From Lichina pygmaea (lineage: Eukaryota > Ascomycota > Lichinomycetes > Lichinales > Lichinaceae): 64,000 nt of DNA. The position numbers were made by a program, and so were the translations under genes. Below the pieces are notes generated by a model that was not told the origin of the DNA, did no database searches, and saw only the letters and a list, made by a program, of their open reading frames with translations. The stretch covers positions 1,674,001-1,738,000 of the forward strand of contig OY730172.1 in assembly GCA_963422465.1 (NCBI GenBank). The letters are read 5' to 3'. Shown piece by piece: positions 1 through 11,888 of this stretch; positions within the stretch are counted from its first letter, which is position 1; each line of letters starts with the position of its first letter.

Positions 1-123
1 AACGCCATGCCCGCACCACAACTAGGACTTCTCTTGAACTGAAGATAGTCTAGAAGCAGCTCTACGTCATATCGCCCGAGAACCGTGACTAGATATTGGC
101 CCGGCAAGAAGACAACCTGGACG

Positions 124-2835
124 ATGGCTGTCAACCGGATCCGAGGCGCCTTTACGGTGCCGAGGAAGGGAGAGACGTTCGAACTTCGGGCAGGCCTGGT
201 GTACGATCGCTCCCTTGCCCGTACCCTCGTGGTTCGGTGGTGGACTCGAAATCGATGCTGACATCGCTCTTCCAGATCTCAATATGCCTACGAGCGGTAC
301 TTTGATGACCATGGAGGCTGAATCGCTGCTTCGGGCCGGCCGCTGACGTCCGCCTCCAGGAAAGAGGCCATCCAGAAGACCATCATGGCCATGACGCTCG
401 GCAAGGACGTGTCGTCCTTGTTCCCCGACGTGCTCAAGAATATCGCCACGGGAGACCTGGATCAGAAGAAGCTAGTCTATCTCTATCTCATGTAGGTGGA
501 GCCTGGAAAGTGCGCTGGGGTTCAAGCCTTGGACTAAGCCTGCCACAGGAACTATGCGAAATCGCACCCAGATCTCTGCATCCTGGCGGTCAACACCTTC
601 GTACAGGACTCGGAAGATCCGAATCCGCTGGTACGAGCGTTGGCCATCCGGACCATGGGATGCATACGCGTCGAGAAGATGGTCGACTACATGGAGGAAC
701 CTCTGCGGAAGACGCTCCGGGACGAGTCACCCTACGTCCGGAAAACGGCGGCCATCTGCGTGGCGAAGCTCTTTGACCTCAATCCGGCGCTGTGCCTCGA
801 GAACGGCTTTCTCGAGCAGCTGCAGGAACTCATCGGAGATCCGAACCCCATGGTCGTGGCCAACTCGGTCCAGGCGCTATCGGAGATCACGGAATCCGCC
901 CCGGAGACGAAGGCGCTGCAGGTGACCCCGGCCACGCTCAAGAAGATGATGATGGCACTGAACGAGTGCACCGAGTGGGGCCGCGTGACCATCCTCAGCA
1001 CCCTCGCCGCCTACAGGGCCACGGACGTGAAGGAGGCCGAGCATATCTGCGAGCGGGTGGCGCCGCAGTTCCAGCACGTCAACCCCAGCGTCGTTCTGGC
1101 GGCCGTCAAGACCGTCTTCCTCCACATGAAGTACGTCAGCCCGGAGCTCGCACGGCAGTATCTACGGAAGATGGCACCACCGCTAGGTCAGTGCGAGAAG
1201 ATGCGATCGGCGCTCTGCTTCCGGCGCTGACTGTAGCAGTCACGCTCGTCTCGTCCGCTCCCGAGGTCCAGTACGTCGCCCTGCGCAACATCGACCTGCT
1301 GTTGCAGAAGCAGCCGGGCATCTTGAGCAAGGAGATACGAGTCTTCTTCTGCAAGTACAACGACCCGCCCTACGTCAAGCTGGAGAAGCTCGAGATCATG
1401 ATCCGGATTGCCAACGAAAAGAACTACGAACAGCTCTTGGCCGAGCTGAAGGAGTACGCGCTGGAAGTCGACATGGACTTTGTCCGAAGAGCCATCCGCG
1501 CCATCGGCCAGGTGGCCATCAAGATCGAGAGTGCCGCCGAGCGTTGCGTCAACACCTTGCTCGATCTGATCGCCACGAAGGTCAACTACGTCGTGCAAGA
1601 GGTGATCGTCGTCATCAAGGACATCTTCCGCCGCTACCCTGGCTACGAGGGAATCATCCCCACCCTCTGCAAGTGCATCGACGAGCTGGACGAGCCCAGT
1701 GCTCGAGGCTCTCTGATATGGATCGTCGGCGAATACGCCGAGAAGATCTCAAACGCGCAGGACATCCTGGAAGGCTTCGTGGAAGGATTCTCCGAGGAGT
1801 TTACACAGGTAGTGCCGTTCTTAGGGATTCGGTGGCCTCGAACGGCGATCGATCGACTGACCGACCTCGTCTAGACACAATTGCAGATCCTGACGGCGGT
1901 CATCAAGCTCTTCTTGAAGAAACCAGATCGGTCGCAGGCACTGGTACAGAGAGTCTTGCAAGCGGCAACGGCAGGGAACGACAATCCGGACATCCGAGAT
2001 CGAGCTTACGTATACTGGCGATTGTTATCCAGCGATCCGCAAGTGGCAAAGGTGCGAGCGACCCCCGTCCCCCGCCGCATACTATCCCCCGGAGCTTACT
2101 CTCGGCCATCTCGCAGAACATTGTCCTGTCAGAGAAGCCACCGATCACAAACACAATACAGTCCCTGCCATCAGCGTTGCTGGATCAGCTCCTCGAGGAG
2201 ATCTCGACGCTCGCTTCGGTGTACCATAAGCCTCCCGAGACCTTTGTGGGCCAGGGCAGGTACGGGGCCGATGCGATACAGAAACGCGCCATCGAGTACG
2301 TGGTAGTCCCCTCGTGGATGGTGCCCGGTGATCCGAACTCGTCGGGGATGTTGACTCACGGCCCAACAGGGAGCAGCTCCAGAACGCACGCGAGAACCCC
2401 ATCGCTGCCGCTGCCGCCGCCGCCGCCGCCGCCGCCGCCTCCGGCGCGCCTCAAAACAACGCCGAGAATCTGTTGGATATCGACTTCGACGGAGATGCAT
2501 CGGCGTCGACGCAGAAGGACGCGACGTCAGAGGCTGGCGGTCTCGAGGGTTTCGGCAGCACGACGCCACGAGGGCCCTCCCCGGCGGGGCCAGCAGCATC
2601 CGGAGGAGTTGCGGCGTCGTCGCGCAGCGACCTGGACGACCTCATGGGCGTCTTCGGCAGCGGCCAACCTGGAGGGCAGACGAACGGTACATCGGACCTC
2701 ATCAACGGATTCGCATCGTTGGATATGGGAGGGGGCAACCAGCCACCGCCGGCGGCCGAGCAACTGCAACAATCGAATGATGCAACCTCGACCGTGACGA
2801 AGAAGAACAACGACGATATCCTTGGTCTGTTCTAG
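124..2835 (+). CDS. APL2: AP-1 adaptor complex beta subunit
   Basis: Beta chain of the clathrin adaptor AP-1, which packages cargo at the trans-Golgi network and endosomes. Modelled exons are 124-200, 276-296, 360-491, 549-1186, 1240-1808, 1875-2051, 2117-2295 and 2370-2835, giving 752 residues with consistent phases and GT-AG ends. The N-terminus [10 protein letters not shown], the [16 protein letters not shown] block and [16 protein letters not shown] are adaptin trunk (HEAT-like solenoid) signatures. After the trunk come a poly-alanine run coded by a GCC tract near 2415, an LLDIDFD motif resembling a clathrin box, and a terminal DDILGLF. There is no beta-appendage domain, which is normal for filamentous-fungal AP-1 beta (family knowledge). 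For intron 4 the acceptor at 1239 was preferred over 1236 because it restores the conserved [11 protein letters not shown]-2 beta is the alternative but fits less well. Confidence 0.92.
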
Positions 2836-3942
2836 CGGGTCCGCTCTCACTCATTCCTCTCCCCGTCCCACACCCAAGTTTATGGTGGCATGCCGCAACG
2901 AGGGAAATTATTAAGAATAACCTGCACCGAACTTTCGTCTCTCTGAACCGTCGACCAGCCTTTTTCTCCGCCAACGTGCCATTCACTTCTTACCTTCGGC
3001 CCCCTCCTGTTTTCTGGGTGCTTCATGATAGGAGATTTAGAGATGATGGAATTCAAGATGGAGCTATTCATGGAGGTGAGAGCAGCCGGAGAAGTATGTT
3101 ATACTCGAGGGTACGAGAGTGCATTGCAAGGGCAACTGTCCCATCGACTATTTTGCACGGTGCCAAGGAGGTTGGTATTGGTATTGGTATTCCTACTCCA
3201 CTCTAGTACTAGACGTCCAAACTATGCTGGGTCAGGTATGAAAGATTAGGTAAGGAAAACCCTAGACCTGCTAGAGCGAAAAACCTTCCTCTGCAGCGTC
3301 TTGTCAGCGCTATCCCGCCAATGGACTGTAGAGCCTGGGGATTAGCTAGTTACTGTAGTAGCCAGCTTCCAGCTGCTCATGAGCCCAGGAAAACTAGGGA
3401 AGGACGCTGCGGTGGAGGATCCACGCTGTGAGGGTGGCGGTGGGCTGTGGTCGCGATGTTAGAGCCTGGTAGTCAGTAGTAGCTGCCGCTAGGTACAGGC
3501 TTTGCTGTGCCCGGAGAAGGCGGGGGCAGTCTAGGATCACGTGTTTAGCTATTTCCCATGGTCACCAAACAGGCGGGGCGAAGCCGGCGCTTGCAGAGGA
3601 ACTCGTCCATAGGTAACGTACTTCCGTACCTAACCAGTACGAACACGTCGAGAATGCACAGAAATCATAGTCACGTGATCTTGTGCAAAACTCTATCACA
3701 TGACTTGAAAACGTGGTTTCCGAGGAGCCGGGGGGGGGGGGGGGGGGTGCTGTCAAAATATACGGCCGAACAAACGAAACAGGGCAGTCATTGGACCCTC
3801 AGCTTGTTTCCTGATTTCAGCCTAGTTCAGCTCCTTCGTCGACCTTTACGGAAGTAAAGCAGTTTGCTATTGGCAGCGCCTTCTTTACGCCACCACTGGT
3901 CGATTGATGATCATAGAACCGAGCTGACAACAAATCGCCGAC
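2836..3942. other. Intergenic, APL2 to VID27
   Basis: About 1.1 kb without a convincing gene. It holds the APL2 3' flank and presumably the VID27 promoter. A run of 18 G lies at 3730-3747. The short open frames here have no recognisable domain. Confidence 0.6.
3730..3747. repeat. Poly-G tract (18 G)
   Basis: Uninterrupted G homopolymer about 200 bp upstream of the VID27 start. Its length is uncertain in any assembly. Confidence 0.8.
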
Positions 3943-6667
3943 ATGTTTATGCTCCGAAATGGTCAGTCGTTGCAATTGTTCCTGCCCCGCCGTCGCCCCG
4001 CGAACCTTGTCGTCGCGTCAGATCATGCGCCTCGGCGCTGTAGTGGCGCCAACAGAAATTATGGATGCTAACATTCCAACGTATCGTTTCAGTCGGCAAG
4101 TATCTCTTTGGCGATACGTCCAAAGAAACCATCATCGACCTCCCTCAGGGTCAACTCTATCTGGTCCGGCCGCTCTCACCCAAGGGCTACTCGGAGCTTA
4201 TCTTCAAGGACGCGGCAGCCACGATACGTCGCACGGCGCAAGAGTTTCAGTACCAGCTGCTCGTGCAGCGGGCGTACGAGGAAGGCGAGGAGGAGCTGCT
4301 GGCCGACGAAGAGGACGAGAACGGCACGGATGGAGCGCTCGGGGCCGAAAAGGACGAGAAGGTATTCTTGCTGGATGAGAGCTTGCACTTTCGCTCCGAA
4401 AACCGGGGCAGCGGGGAGAAGGTGTTCGCCTGGAAGGATCTGAGCGGAGATCTGGGCGACCACTACGAGTTCGTCTGCGACAGGTCGGTCCCGCCGGCGA
4501 CGCAGAGCACGTTCGAGCTCGCCGCCATCCAGTGCCAGTACGAGCGCAAGTACAGGACGAGCCATCAGAGCGCGACGGAGGAGGAGCTACGGCAGTTTCA
4601 GTTCTCCGACCCGCTCCTGCCCGCGCCAGAAGCGGTCTCGGACTCTGCCCTCGCGGCGACGTCGAGGACATCGGGTACGCAGCCGACACAGCAAGACGCA
4701 ATGGCCGTGAAATCGTCGCGAGAGTCAACGGAGAGTGCGGCGGCAGAGGCGCCTACGGCGGCCCCTCCATCTGCAGCTCATCCGGAGCCCCGGGAGATCC
4801 TCGCCAAGGAGAAGGCCGAGCTCCACCTTTTTGACTTCAGCTCGAGCACGTTCATCATGCAAGACCCCGACGTGGTGGCGACCGTGTCGGAAGTTGGGAC
4901 CTGGCAGTACTGGTTGCAGATCACGGGCAAGGACAAGGACTGGCTGGGCCAACCTGTCATCGCAGACATCAACCCCGTTTTCAACTTTGAGTATCTGTCG
5001 TTCATCTTCAACCATTACACGCCTGACGGATCGGCCTACTCGTGGCTATTGAGGTTCAAGGATCAAGAGACCGAAGAGCGCTTCCAGGAGGGCCTGATGC
5101 GGGCTCTGTGGGAGCAACTTAACGAGATAAAGTGGACCAAGGCCAAGGACAACGACCGAGAGTACGTGCTCGAAGCGTTTCAGGACCTGGCGATGGATGA
5201 CGCCCAGGAGGAGGCCGAAGAAGAAGACGAGGGCGAGGAAGGGGACGAGGCCGACGAGACGGCGGAAGATGAGGACGACGACGCGGCACGGAGCGAGCAC
5301 TACGACAGCGACGAGTCGGAAGACGACGTCGAGACGCGGCCAGACGACGGCAACGTCAACTCGCAGCTGGCGGTGGGGTACAAGCACGACCGGTCCTTTG
5401 TCGTGCGAGGATCGAAGATCGGCGTCTTTAAGCACACGCCGAACAACAACCTCGAGTTCTCGACGAACATCTCCAAGGTGCAGACGCCCAACGGCAAGCT
5501 ATTCAGTCCGAAGAAGGTCATGCTGCACGCTGAGGACTCGAACATGATCCTCCAGAACGAGCAGGATCCGCATTCGCTGTATCGGATGGATCTCGAGTAC
5601 GGCAAGGTCGTCGACAAGTGGAAAGTGCACGACGATATCCCGGTCGGAATCTTTGCCCCGGAGAAGGTACGCCACCGTCGTCCCGGCTGCGTTTCGGAGT
5701 ATTGTGGAGGCGGGATCATCCGCTGACAGCCCTCGTCGCGCAGAAATTCTCGCAAATGACCAACGAGCAGACCTTCCTCGGTCTCTCGCGGAACGCTCTC
5801 TACCGGATCGACCCGCGCCTGGCCGGCGACAAACTCGTCGAGTCCGAGCTCAAGCAGTACGTGTCGAAGAACGACTTCTCGGCCGTGGCGACGACGGAGA
5901 AGGGGTACATCGCGGTGGCCAGCGACAAGGGCGACATCCGCATGTTCGACCGGCTCGGGATCAACGCGAAGACGCACATCCCAGCGCTCGGCGAGCCGAT
6001 CATCGGGCTCGACGTCAGCGCCGACGGGCGGTGGGTGCTAGCGACCTGTCGCACGTACCTGCTGCTCGTCGACGCGCTGCAGAAGGAGGGCAAGCACGAG
6101 GGGAAACTGGGGTTCGAGCGGTCCTTCAGCAAGGACTCGAAGCCGCAGCCGCGCCGGCTCGGGCTGCAGCCGTCGCACGTGGCGCAGTTCCAGCACGAGA
6201 CCGGCATGGCCCTCTCCTTCACGCCGGCGCGCTTCAACACCGGCCTCGACGCGTCCGAGACGTCCATCGTCACGGCCACGGGCCCGTTCATCATCACGTG
6301 GAACGTCAAGAAGGTCCTCGCCGGTCGCAAGGACCCCTACACCATCAAACGCTACGCCGAGCAGGTCAAGGCCGACAACTTCAAATACGGCTCCGACAGA
6401 AACGTCATCGTCGCCCTCCCCAACGAGGTCAACATGGTCGCCAAACAGTCGTTCAAGAAACCTACCCGCGAGAGCATCGCCGGTGGTGGTGGTGGTGGTG
6501 GAGGCGGCGGCGGTGGTGGCTGGGTTAGTACTGGTGGTGGTGTTGGGGGTGGTGCTAGGAGAAGCGCTGGGGGGAGAGCAAGTGCGGCTGGTGCCAGTAG
6601 TGCTGGTGGTGCGAGAAGAAGCTCGGCGAGATTAGCCCGGAACGAGATTGTCAATTCACCGTATTGA
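3943..6667 (+). CDS. VID27: Vid27-family protein
   Basis: Homologue of yeast Vid27, associated with vacuolar import and degradation of gluconeogenic enzymes; its exact role is not settled. Modelled exons are 3943-3961, 4093-5666 and 5744-6667, giving 838 residues. The first exon encodes only MFMLRN and splices to give VGKYLFG, the family N-terminus, so the in-frame ATG at 4065, which lies inside intron 1, is rejected as start. Visible parts are an N-terminal domain (residues 1-160), a middle domain around WQYWLQITGKDKDW, a very acidic stretch coded near 5200-5340, then the C-terminal beta-propeller region (AVGYKHDRSFVVRGSKIGVF through VIVALPNEVNMVAKQSF). The last 60 residues are a Gly/Ser/Ala tail from a GGT repeat, probably disordered. 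Confidence 0.92.
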
Positions 6668-7327
6668 TTCTAATGGATTCTGCTTCTGCTTGCGGTTCTG
6701 CTGGCACTTCTGCTCTTGCTTCTGCTTCCACTCTTACTTCTGCTTCTACTTGCACTTCTGCTCTCGCTTCTACCTCGTTCCCCCTTCTTGTTGCCATTTC
6801 CACTTGCAGCTCTGTTGGTAATCCTACGTACCTCGGCTTCTTTTTTTTTTCTACTTGTCTTTCTACTTTTTACTTGCATTTCCCCCCCCCCAACCCCCCT
6901 CGCAGAAAGCGAAAAGAGCCAAGTTGGAACAAAGAGCCAGACGGGAGAGTACCCGAGTGATTGCTTGACGTCGTCGTCGTCGTCGTCAAGACTTTTAAGA
7001 TCCATACATACGTACAGGAACTAAAGTAACTTCTTGGCCGGGAAGTGGGACGAGAGAAAGGAGGGTTCTAGACGACGGATTCTGACAACTAAAGCTCAAC
7101 TTGATGAGACTACCAAGCAAGGATTGCCTACATGCTCTTGATTTTCATCAAGGAAGAAGAGGATTTTGGACAGATACGATTCGAAATTGCTAGACGCGCT
7201 TCAAGACTCGACTTTTCAAACAGAGCCCAAATTACTAAACCTCTCCCCTCATTCCCTCCTCCGTCAACACCTTTCTCGTCAAGATCCCCACGTCAGAGAG
7301 GGTAAGAACAAGATGCAGAGATTACAA
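6668..7327. other. Intergenic between converging VID27 and TLDc genes
   Basis: Low-complexity pyrimidine-rich DNA follows the VID27 stop, then about 300 bp of ordinary sequence. The two flanking genes converge here, so it should hold two 3' ends. No gene is supported. Confidence 0.6.
6671..6780. repeat. Degenerate CTTCTG-type hexamer repeat
   Basis: Imperfect tandem copies of a TTCTGC/CACTTC-like hexamer, immediately 3' of the VID27 stop. The copies give artefactual Ser/Ala/Leu-rich open frames in all three forward frames. Confidence 0.75.
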
Positions 7328-8885
7328 TCACGAGGTGACGACCCAGACCTCGACGGCCAAGACATCGAACTTGGTGCCTTGTTCGCTCAGGGGCTCGTTG
7401 CCGAACGTGGGACACGACGACGATATTCCGTGTTCAAAGACGTCGTCGAGCCAGAGGCCATATCTCCCGTCTCTGTGAGGTTTGGAAGGAGGGCACTTGG
7501 TCAGAGAGCGTGTGTAGGGAAAGATGAAGAGGGGAAGGAAAGGGAGGGATGGAAGTTGCGCGGAAATTGAACGACGTACCCGCCACCAACGCTCAGATAT
7601 TTCTGTTCGCAGAAGATGAGATAGTCGTTGACGCCGCTGTAGGGAAATGCCTTGAATCGAATGGTCTCGGACGCGGTAGCGTTGCTTGCGACGCCAGTCG
7701 AGGTTGGAGCGTCCCTCCGGCCTTGCACAGCCACAGACGCGGGAGGCGGTTGCAAGGTCGTTTCCGTCCTTGTGGCAGCTACATCGTCACCATGTTCCTG
7801 ACTGGGATGGCTCGATTCGTAAGCAGATTCATCTTTCGCGCGACCAGCGGCCAGAGCAGTGTCGGATCGACCAGACACCGGGGGGTCGATATCGATCAAG
7901 TCGACATCCATATGCTCCTGCGGGATGACCAGAGTCGTCGATCGGGTGAGGTTTGCAATGTCAGCGTCGGAGCTCGACGGCGGTGGTGGCAGGGTCGAGA
8001 GCAACGCTGTCGACGTTGACGAGAGGACGGTCGATCGCCAGAGGAAACATTCGCCCGTGCCATAGTAGTGCGGTGATGGCTGCGGCGCATCGGAGAGGTA
8101 GGTCCCAAAAAGCTGTGGGTTGGACGTCCGTTAGAAGGCGGTGTGAAAATGGGCCCTGAGACGAGCACAGACACGTTCGCGACGAGCGTTCGGGCTGGGG
8201 ATCATCCATCGACGGATGCTCAGTGTCGATTTTTGGGGCAGCTCACCGCTCCGGTCCCGTCCTTGACCACGATCACGAATCCCCTTCTCGACGACGCCGT
8301 CTGCCATCGCTCGCATCGCTTGTAGAGCGTTGTAAGACTGACCCCATCCCGTTCCAGACTATACGCAAGCTTCCATTCCTCGACGAGTTGCAATCGTGAC
8401 GGGATCAACAGCCGTATCTCCTCCGCTAAAGCCCGTGACAGCAGCTGCGCCCCGGCGCCGTGTCGATGCTGTTGCAATCCATCCAATCTCAAGGACGACA
8501 GCGGAGGCGGCTGGAACGGCGACGCGCGTCGTTGAGGGGAGACGCCCGCTATTGCCGGCGGGATATACACCCCGTGAGAGCCGTCGCCGCCGCGGATGTC
8601 TGGCTGGCTGCGGTGATGGTACGATAGCTTGTTCGAAGCTTGATGCTGGCCTTCGACCTCGGACGCGCTCCTTCTCAGAGTTGGTATGTCAGACGCATCG
8701 CTGTAGAAGCGTCGTAGGATGTTCGATGCGCTGTAGGCCAAGGATGTCGGCGAGTAGAATGAGAAGGACGTCTGGGATGACGACGATGGAGGCCCTTCAT
8801 CTCCACCTCCATTGCCTTGGGCCCCGCGTTCCTCATATGGAGAGGTGGAGTGCAGAGACGATCGTGAGCTCGCCAGCGATGACAT
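7328..8885 (-). CDS. OXR1: TLDc-domain protein (Oxr1 family)
   Basis: Member of the TLDc/oxidation-resistance family, whose members protect against oxidative stress and bind the V-ATPase. Coding order is 8885-8247, 8112-7580, 7472-7328, giving 438 residues. The N-terminal third is Ser/Pro-rich. The TLDc domain starts at LLIPSRLQLVEEWKLAYSL, continues after splicing as GALFGTYLSDAP, HYYGTGECFLW and FKAFPYSGVNDYLIFC, and ends GRYGLWLDDVFEHG, CPTFGNEPLS and VEVWVV. A non-conserved loop of roughly 90 residues interrupts the domain, as in many fungal Oxr1 proteins. Introns are 134 and 107 bp. TRM10 lies upstream on the same strand, about 520 bp away. Confidence 0.9.
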
Positions 8886-8965
8886 GCGATAAGAGGTTTG
8901 TGTAGGTAGGGATGTGGTTGGTAGGGCCGTTGCTCAAGAACGAGCCTGTCGTGATGTTTAGATGC

Positions 8966-8992
8966 ACGTACGTACGTACGTACATACGTACC
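8966..8992. repeat. Tandem GTACGTAC tract
   Basis: Several head-to-tail CGTA units form a palindromic tract. It is one of many such tracts in this window, always outside coding exons. Confidence 0.75.
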
Positions 8993-9056
8993 AGTAAGAT
9001 AGAGGTTACCCGTGCAATGGGGGGGTATTACCCCCCTCCTCCCGTCCCTTCGGTAC

Positions 9057-9092
9057 GTCCGGGACACCCCTCCGCCAGGAGGGGTGTCGGAC
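9057..9092. repeat. Hairpin, 15-bp stem
   Basis: GTCCG(GG)ACACCCCTCC is followed by a GCCA loop and the exact complement GGAGGGGTGTCGGAC. The stem is perfect apart from a two-base bulge. A second small palindrome of G and C runs precedes it near 9018-9037. It could be the end of a small transposon. Confidence 0.7.
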
Positions 9093-9162
9093 AGTTCAAT
9101 GATCGCTAGTAAATCTGTTGGTAGCCACCAACTGTAAACCACTACAACTCCACCACAACATG

Positions 9163-9260
9163 GCCAAATCTCACAAGGAAGCTGAGGCTCGCATCACAGA
9201 AGGTGTGGATTCCATCTCTGACTGTAAAAATGCTATCTTTGGACAGGACGACAAAATGTC
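9163..9260 (+). pseudogene. Possible psq/pogo-type transposase N-terminal relic
   Basis: The frame MAKSHKEAEARITEGVDSIS resembles the start of the helix-turn-helix (psq) domain of fungal pogo-family transposases. Similarity fades after about 30 residues and no DDE domain follows, so at best this is a short fragment. It lies next to the hairpin at 9057. The call rests only on remembered family appearance. Confidence 0.25.
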
Positions 9261-9408
9261 TGCCCTCGACGGTGTCTCCGGCTGCGATATTTCCAATCCT
9301 CATCAAGTCTTTAGCCCAATAGTTCAGATTTGACAGCTCGTGGTACAGCGCTTTGAACGAAAATGTGGTATAAGACTCATGAGATGTCCAAGAACACATC
9401 TTCCGCTC

Positions 9409-10725
9409 CTATTGGTCTTCAGCGCGAACACCGACGTCTTCATTCTCCCCCTCGTCCATTATCCCTGGCTTCAAAACACCGCCCTTTCGCTTCGGAATGC
9501 CGTCCAGAAAAGCCCTGGCCCAATCTCCGTACTCGAGCCAGCGCAACATGATCTCAGCGACCTGGTTCGTCGTCAGGACAAACCGGCTCGTCATCTGCAT
9601 GTAGTCACCGATGGGGAACTTTGCGGTCTTCGCTCCTCGCTCCATCGCTCTTTGATAGCAGATGCCTTTATGTCGATTGCGGTCGACGAGGCCGCCTATG
9701 ACATAGACGTTGTATGGCGACAGCTTGGTCAACGTGTTTGGGCTGTCACTCGTGAGATAGACTATCTCGCCCTGTTCAAGATTTTGTTCATGCTTTGTGC
9801 TCTCCAACCACTCCTTAGCCACGCCTTCTGGGCCAAGAGCCTCGGGACCTGCAAACTCATGCTCTTGCATTCTCCGCTGTGTCTCCTCAGCCGCGCTCAG
9901 CCAGTCTCCTTCCTGAAACTGGACACCTTTCCAGCTGCGATGATGGTTGGCCATCGCGGTCTCGAACCGTTTCTGCAGAGCTCCACCAAAAGAGCTGATG
10001 GCGAGGAACGCGCGGTACTTCGAGATTCGATTCTCGGAGTAGCATCTTATCAGCTGTGACGACAGCGACTTGATTTCCTTTTCCGTCATGAACTCGTCGA
10101 ACGAACAATCCACCACAAACGCGATGGGAAGCAGTAGCGACTGATTGCGATGTCTTGGCCTTTCATCAGGCTTCTGGAAGGCCAATGCACCTGGCTCAGG
10201 TGCTGCTGCGTCTGCCCCGGGGCCAATCGGTCCCGCCGTAGCTACTGTCAACGCATCGGGCCCATTCTGTTCGTCCCTTTGGGCAAGTCTCTGAGCCTTG
10301 GCGGCAGCTCTCTTCTCCTTTTGTTTCGCCTTGCGAGCTGCCTTGCCTTCGTCCCACCGCTTCTGACGTTGCAGCTTTTTGAGCTGGTTTTTGGAAAGGG
10401 GCTGCTCTTGCAGAAATTGTTCATCTTTGGAGATCGATCCGACTTGGCTTGCTTCTAGTTGCTCAGCAGCACCCTCGGGCGGAGCGAATCGGTGGCTCCC
10501 CTCGGCTTTTTTCGGTGAAGCCGCGTTTTCGAAAGCTGCGGTGGATGAAGCTGGCTCATGAGGGGGCTGCTCTGCATCCTGAACAGCTGCTTGAGTCAAC
10601 GCTCTACCTCCCTGCTGCCCTTCCAATGAAACTTCCCTGCTTAGCCGACGTCCATTATGGGCCTGCGGACTGGCTCTACCATCAATCAACCTTGGGACTT
10701 TCGATGGCCTCTCGTCATCAGACAT
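9409..10725 (-). CDS. TRM10: tRNA (guanine(9)-N1)-methyltransferase Trm10
   Basis: Methylates N1 of guanine 9 in tRNAs using S-adenosylmethionine. It is an intronless 438-residue frame with an ATG at 10725. The first 130 residues are low-complexity, followed by a basic helix (KKLQRQKRWDEGKAARKAKQ), typical of the family's RNA-binding N-terminal part. The SPOUT domain begins near VVDCSFDEFM and contains YLTSDSPNTL, YVIGGLVDRN and KFPIGDYMQM. The aspartate of GLVDRN, near residue 348, matches the conserved catalytic-site Asp. An ASSFGGALQKRF block and a C-terminal RAFLDGIPKRKG also fit. It is divergent from NDUFA13, with 236 bp between the start codons. Confidence 0.95.
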   Translation of the reverse strand: MSDDERPSKVPRLIDGRASPQAHNGRRLSREVSLEGQQGGRALTQAAVQDAEQPPHEPASSTAAFENAASPKKAEGSHRFAPPEGAAEQLEASQVGSISKDEQFLQEQPLSKNQLKKLQRQKRWDEGKAARKAKQKEKRAAAKAQRLAQRDEQNGPDALTVATAGPIGPGADAAAPEPGALAFQKPDERPRHRNQSLLLPIAFVVDCSFDEFMTEKEIKSLSSQLIRCYSENRISKYRAFLAISSFGGALQKRFETAMANHHRSWKGVQFQEGDWLSAAEETQRRMQEHEFAGPEALGPEGVAKEWLESTKHEQNLEQGEIVYLTSDSPNTLTKLSPYNVYVIGGLVDRNRHKGICYQRAMERGAKTAKFPIGDYMQMTSRFVLTTNQVAEIMLRWLEYGDWARAFLDGIPKRKGGVLKPGIMDEGENEDVGVRAEDQ

Positions 10726-10961
10726 TTTGTGTTTTAGATACTCGAAGGAGCAACTGGTACGATACGTGCTTCGTACGAGTACTCGTACGCGTGTCCAGTG
10801 GCTTGGGGGGCTACGTTACGTACCAGGTGTGGTACTGGTACGTCGCGGCCTTTGCTTACGTAAGGGCCTTTTGGTTGCGTGACTAAGCGTCCCCCCTCAA
10901 GTTGTCGACGACCATGTCCCAGCTCCGATTTTGAACAGGGACGATCTCACCTACGACCACG
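10726..10961. promoter_or_regulatory. Divergent promoter region, TRM10 and NDUFA13
   Basis: The 236 bp between two opposed start codons must carry both 5' UTRs and promoters. It is rich in GTAC/CGTAC units near 10760-10860. No TATA box is evident. Assignment is by position only. Confidence 0.5.
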
Positions 10962-11888
10962 ATGCCACAAGATCTACCACCCGTAGGCGGCTACGAGCCG
11001 GTCCAGTATAAGGTGAATCTTTCTTGGCTTTGGTATCATCTGCGCAAGAACCTTCCCGCTAACAATTGCTCTACAGCGCAATCTCCCGGCGCGAGGCTTC
11101 CGACCGTCATACTACCTCGGCGCGATGTTTGCTATAATGGCATATGGATGGTACAAGATGGGCATTGGCATTCGGGAAAAGAAGTGAGTTCTGTGGTTCT
11201 ATACAACGAATCCGCATCGTCCACCTTGGGAACGTTCCCGTCTCCGACTGCTGACCCACATCATTCGCGTCGACGACGCTCCCCGGAAACCCCATCTTCT
11301 GATCAACAGCCAGACACTAATGCTTGGACAGTGAACTTGCTCGTGAGAAGATGTGGGCAAGAATCCACCTCATACCGATTCTGCAAGCGGAAGAAGACCG
11401 GGATCTCGTCAGGAGGTACTATGCGGATAAGGCGCGCGAAATGGAGCTCTTAGGGCGGGAAATCAAGGTGTATAACAGTGATAGGTGGGTTCACATTTGC
11501 ATTAGTTCTGCTGCCGAAGGCTTTGGCTCCCTTGCGGGTGCTCATTCCCTTTGTCGATGTAGATTGGCGGTTGCACGCGTTTTCTCAGCCTTCGTGGTAC
11601 ATGTTGCTATCAGTCAGCCTTTTTGCCATTCCCAGAAGAACATGCCATGCTCATCTTGAAATCTGTTTTTGTCATGGAATTCGAGTTCTGTTGCTCTTCC
11701 ACTTCTCCAAAACCAAAACCAAACCACTTTGAAGTTATTCCAGCTGTCTTCTTCGTCCTCCATTCCCCTCGAGGAAGCAGTCAAGGTCCACCAACCGAGG
11801 CTAATGACGACGGTACCCGTTGGCTATCAATAACAGATTTATCCGACCAACATACGCCATCACACCAGAACGACGATCAGATGATTGA
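10962..11888 (+). CDS. NDUFA13: NADH:ubiquinone oxidoreductase subunit NDUFA13 (GRIM-19/B16.6)
   Basis: Accessory subunit of mitochondrial complex I in the inner membrane. Modelled exons are 10962-11012, 11077-11183, 11332-11484 and 11837-11888, giving 120 residues. MPQDLPPVGGYEPVQYKRNLPARGFRP is the family start, quoted only in part here: the PVGGYEPVQYKRNLP block is diagnostic. A single transmembrane helix follows (YYLGAMFAIMAYGWYKMGIG). The matrix-side helix contains ELAREKMWARIHLIPIL and EDRDLVRRYYADKA. The last exon gives FIRPTYAITPERRSDD. Intron 3 is 352 bp, long for this window. Complex I genes are absent from Saccharomyces, which supports a filamentous ascomycete. Confidence 0.92.

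Larger units (their letters stand above)
8886..9408. other. Intergenic, TLDc to TRM10
   Basis: Holds a GTACGTAC tract, a strong hairpin and a possible short transposase relic, each listed separately. No intact gene is seen. Confidence 0.6.
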
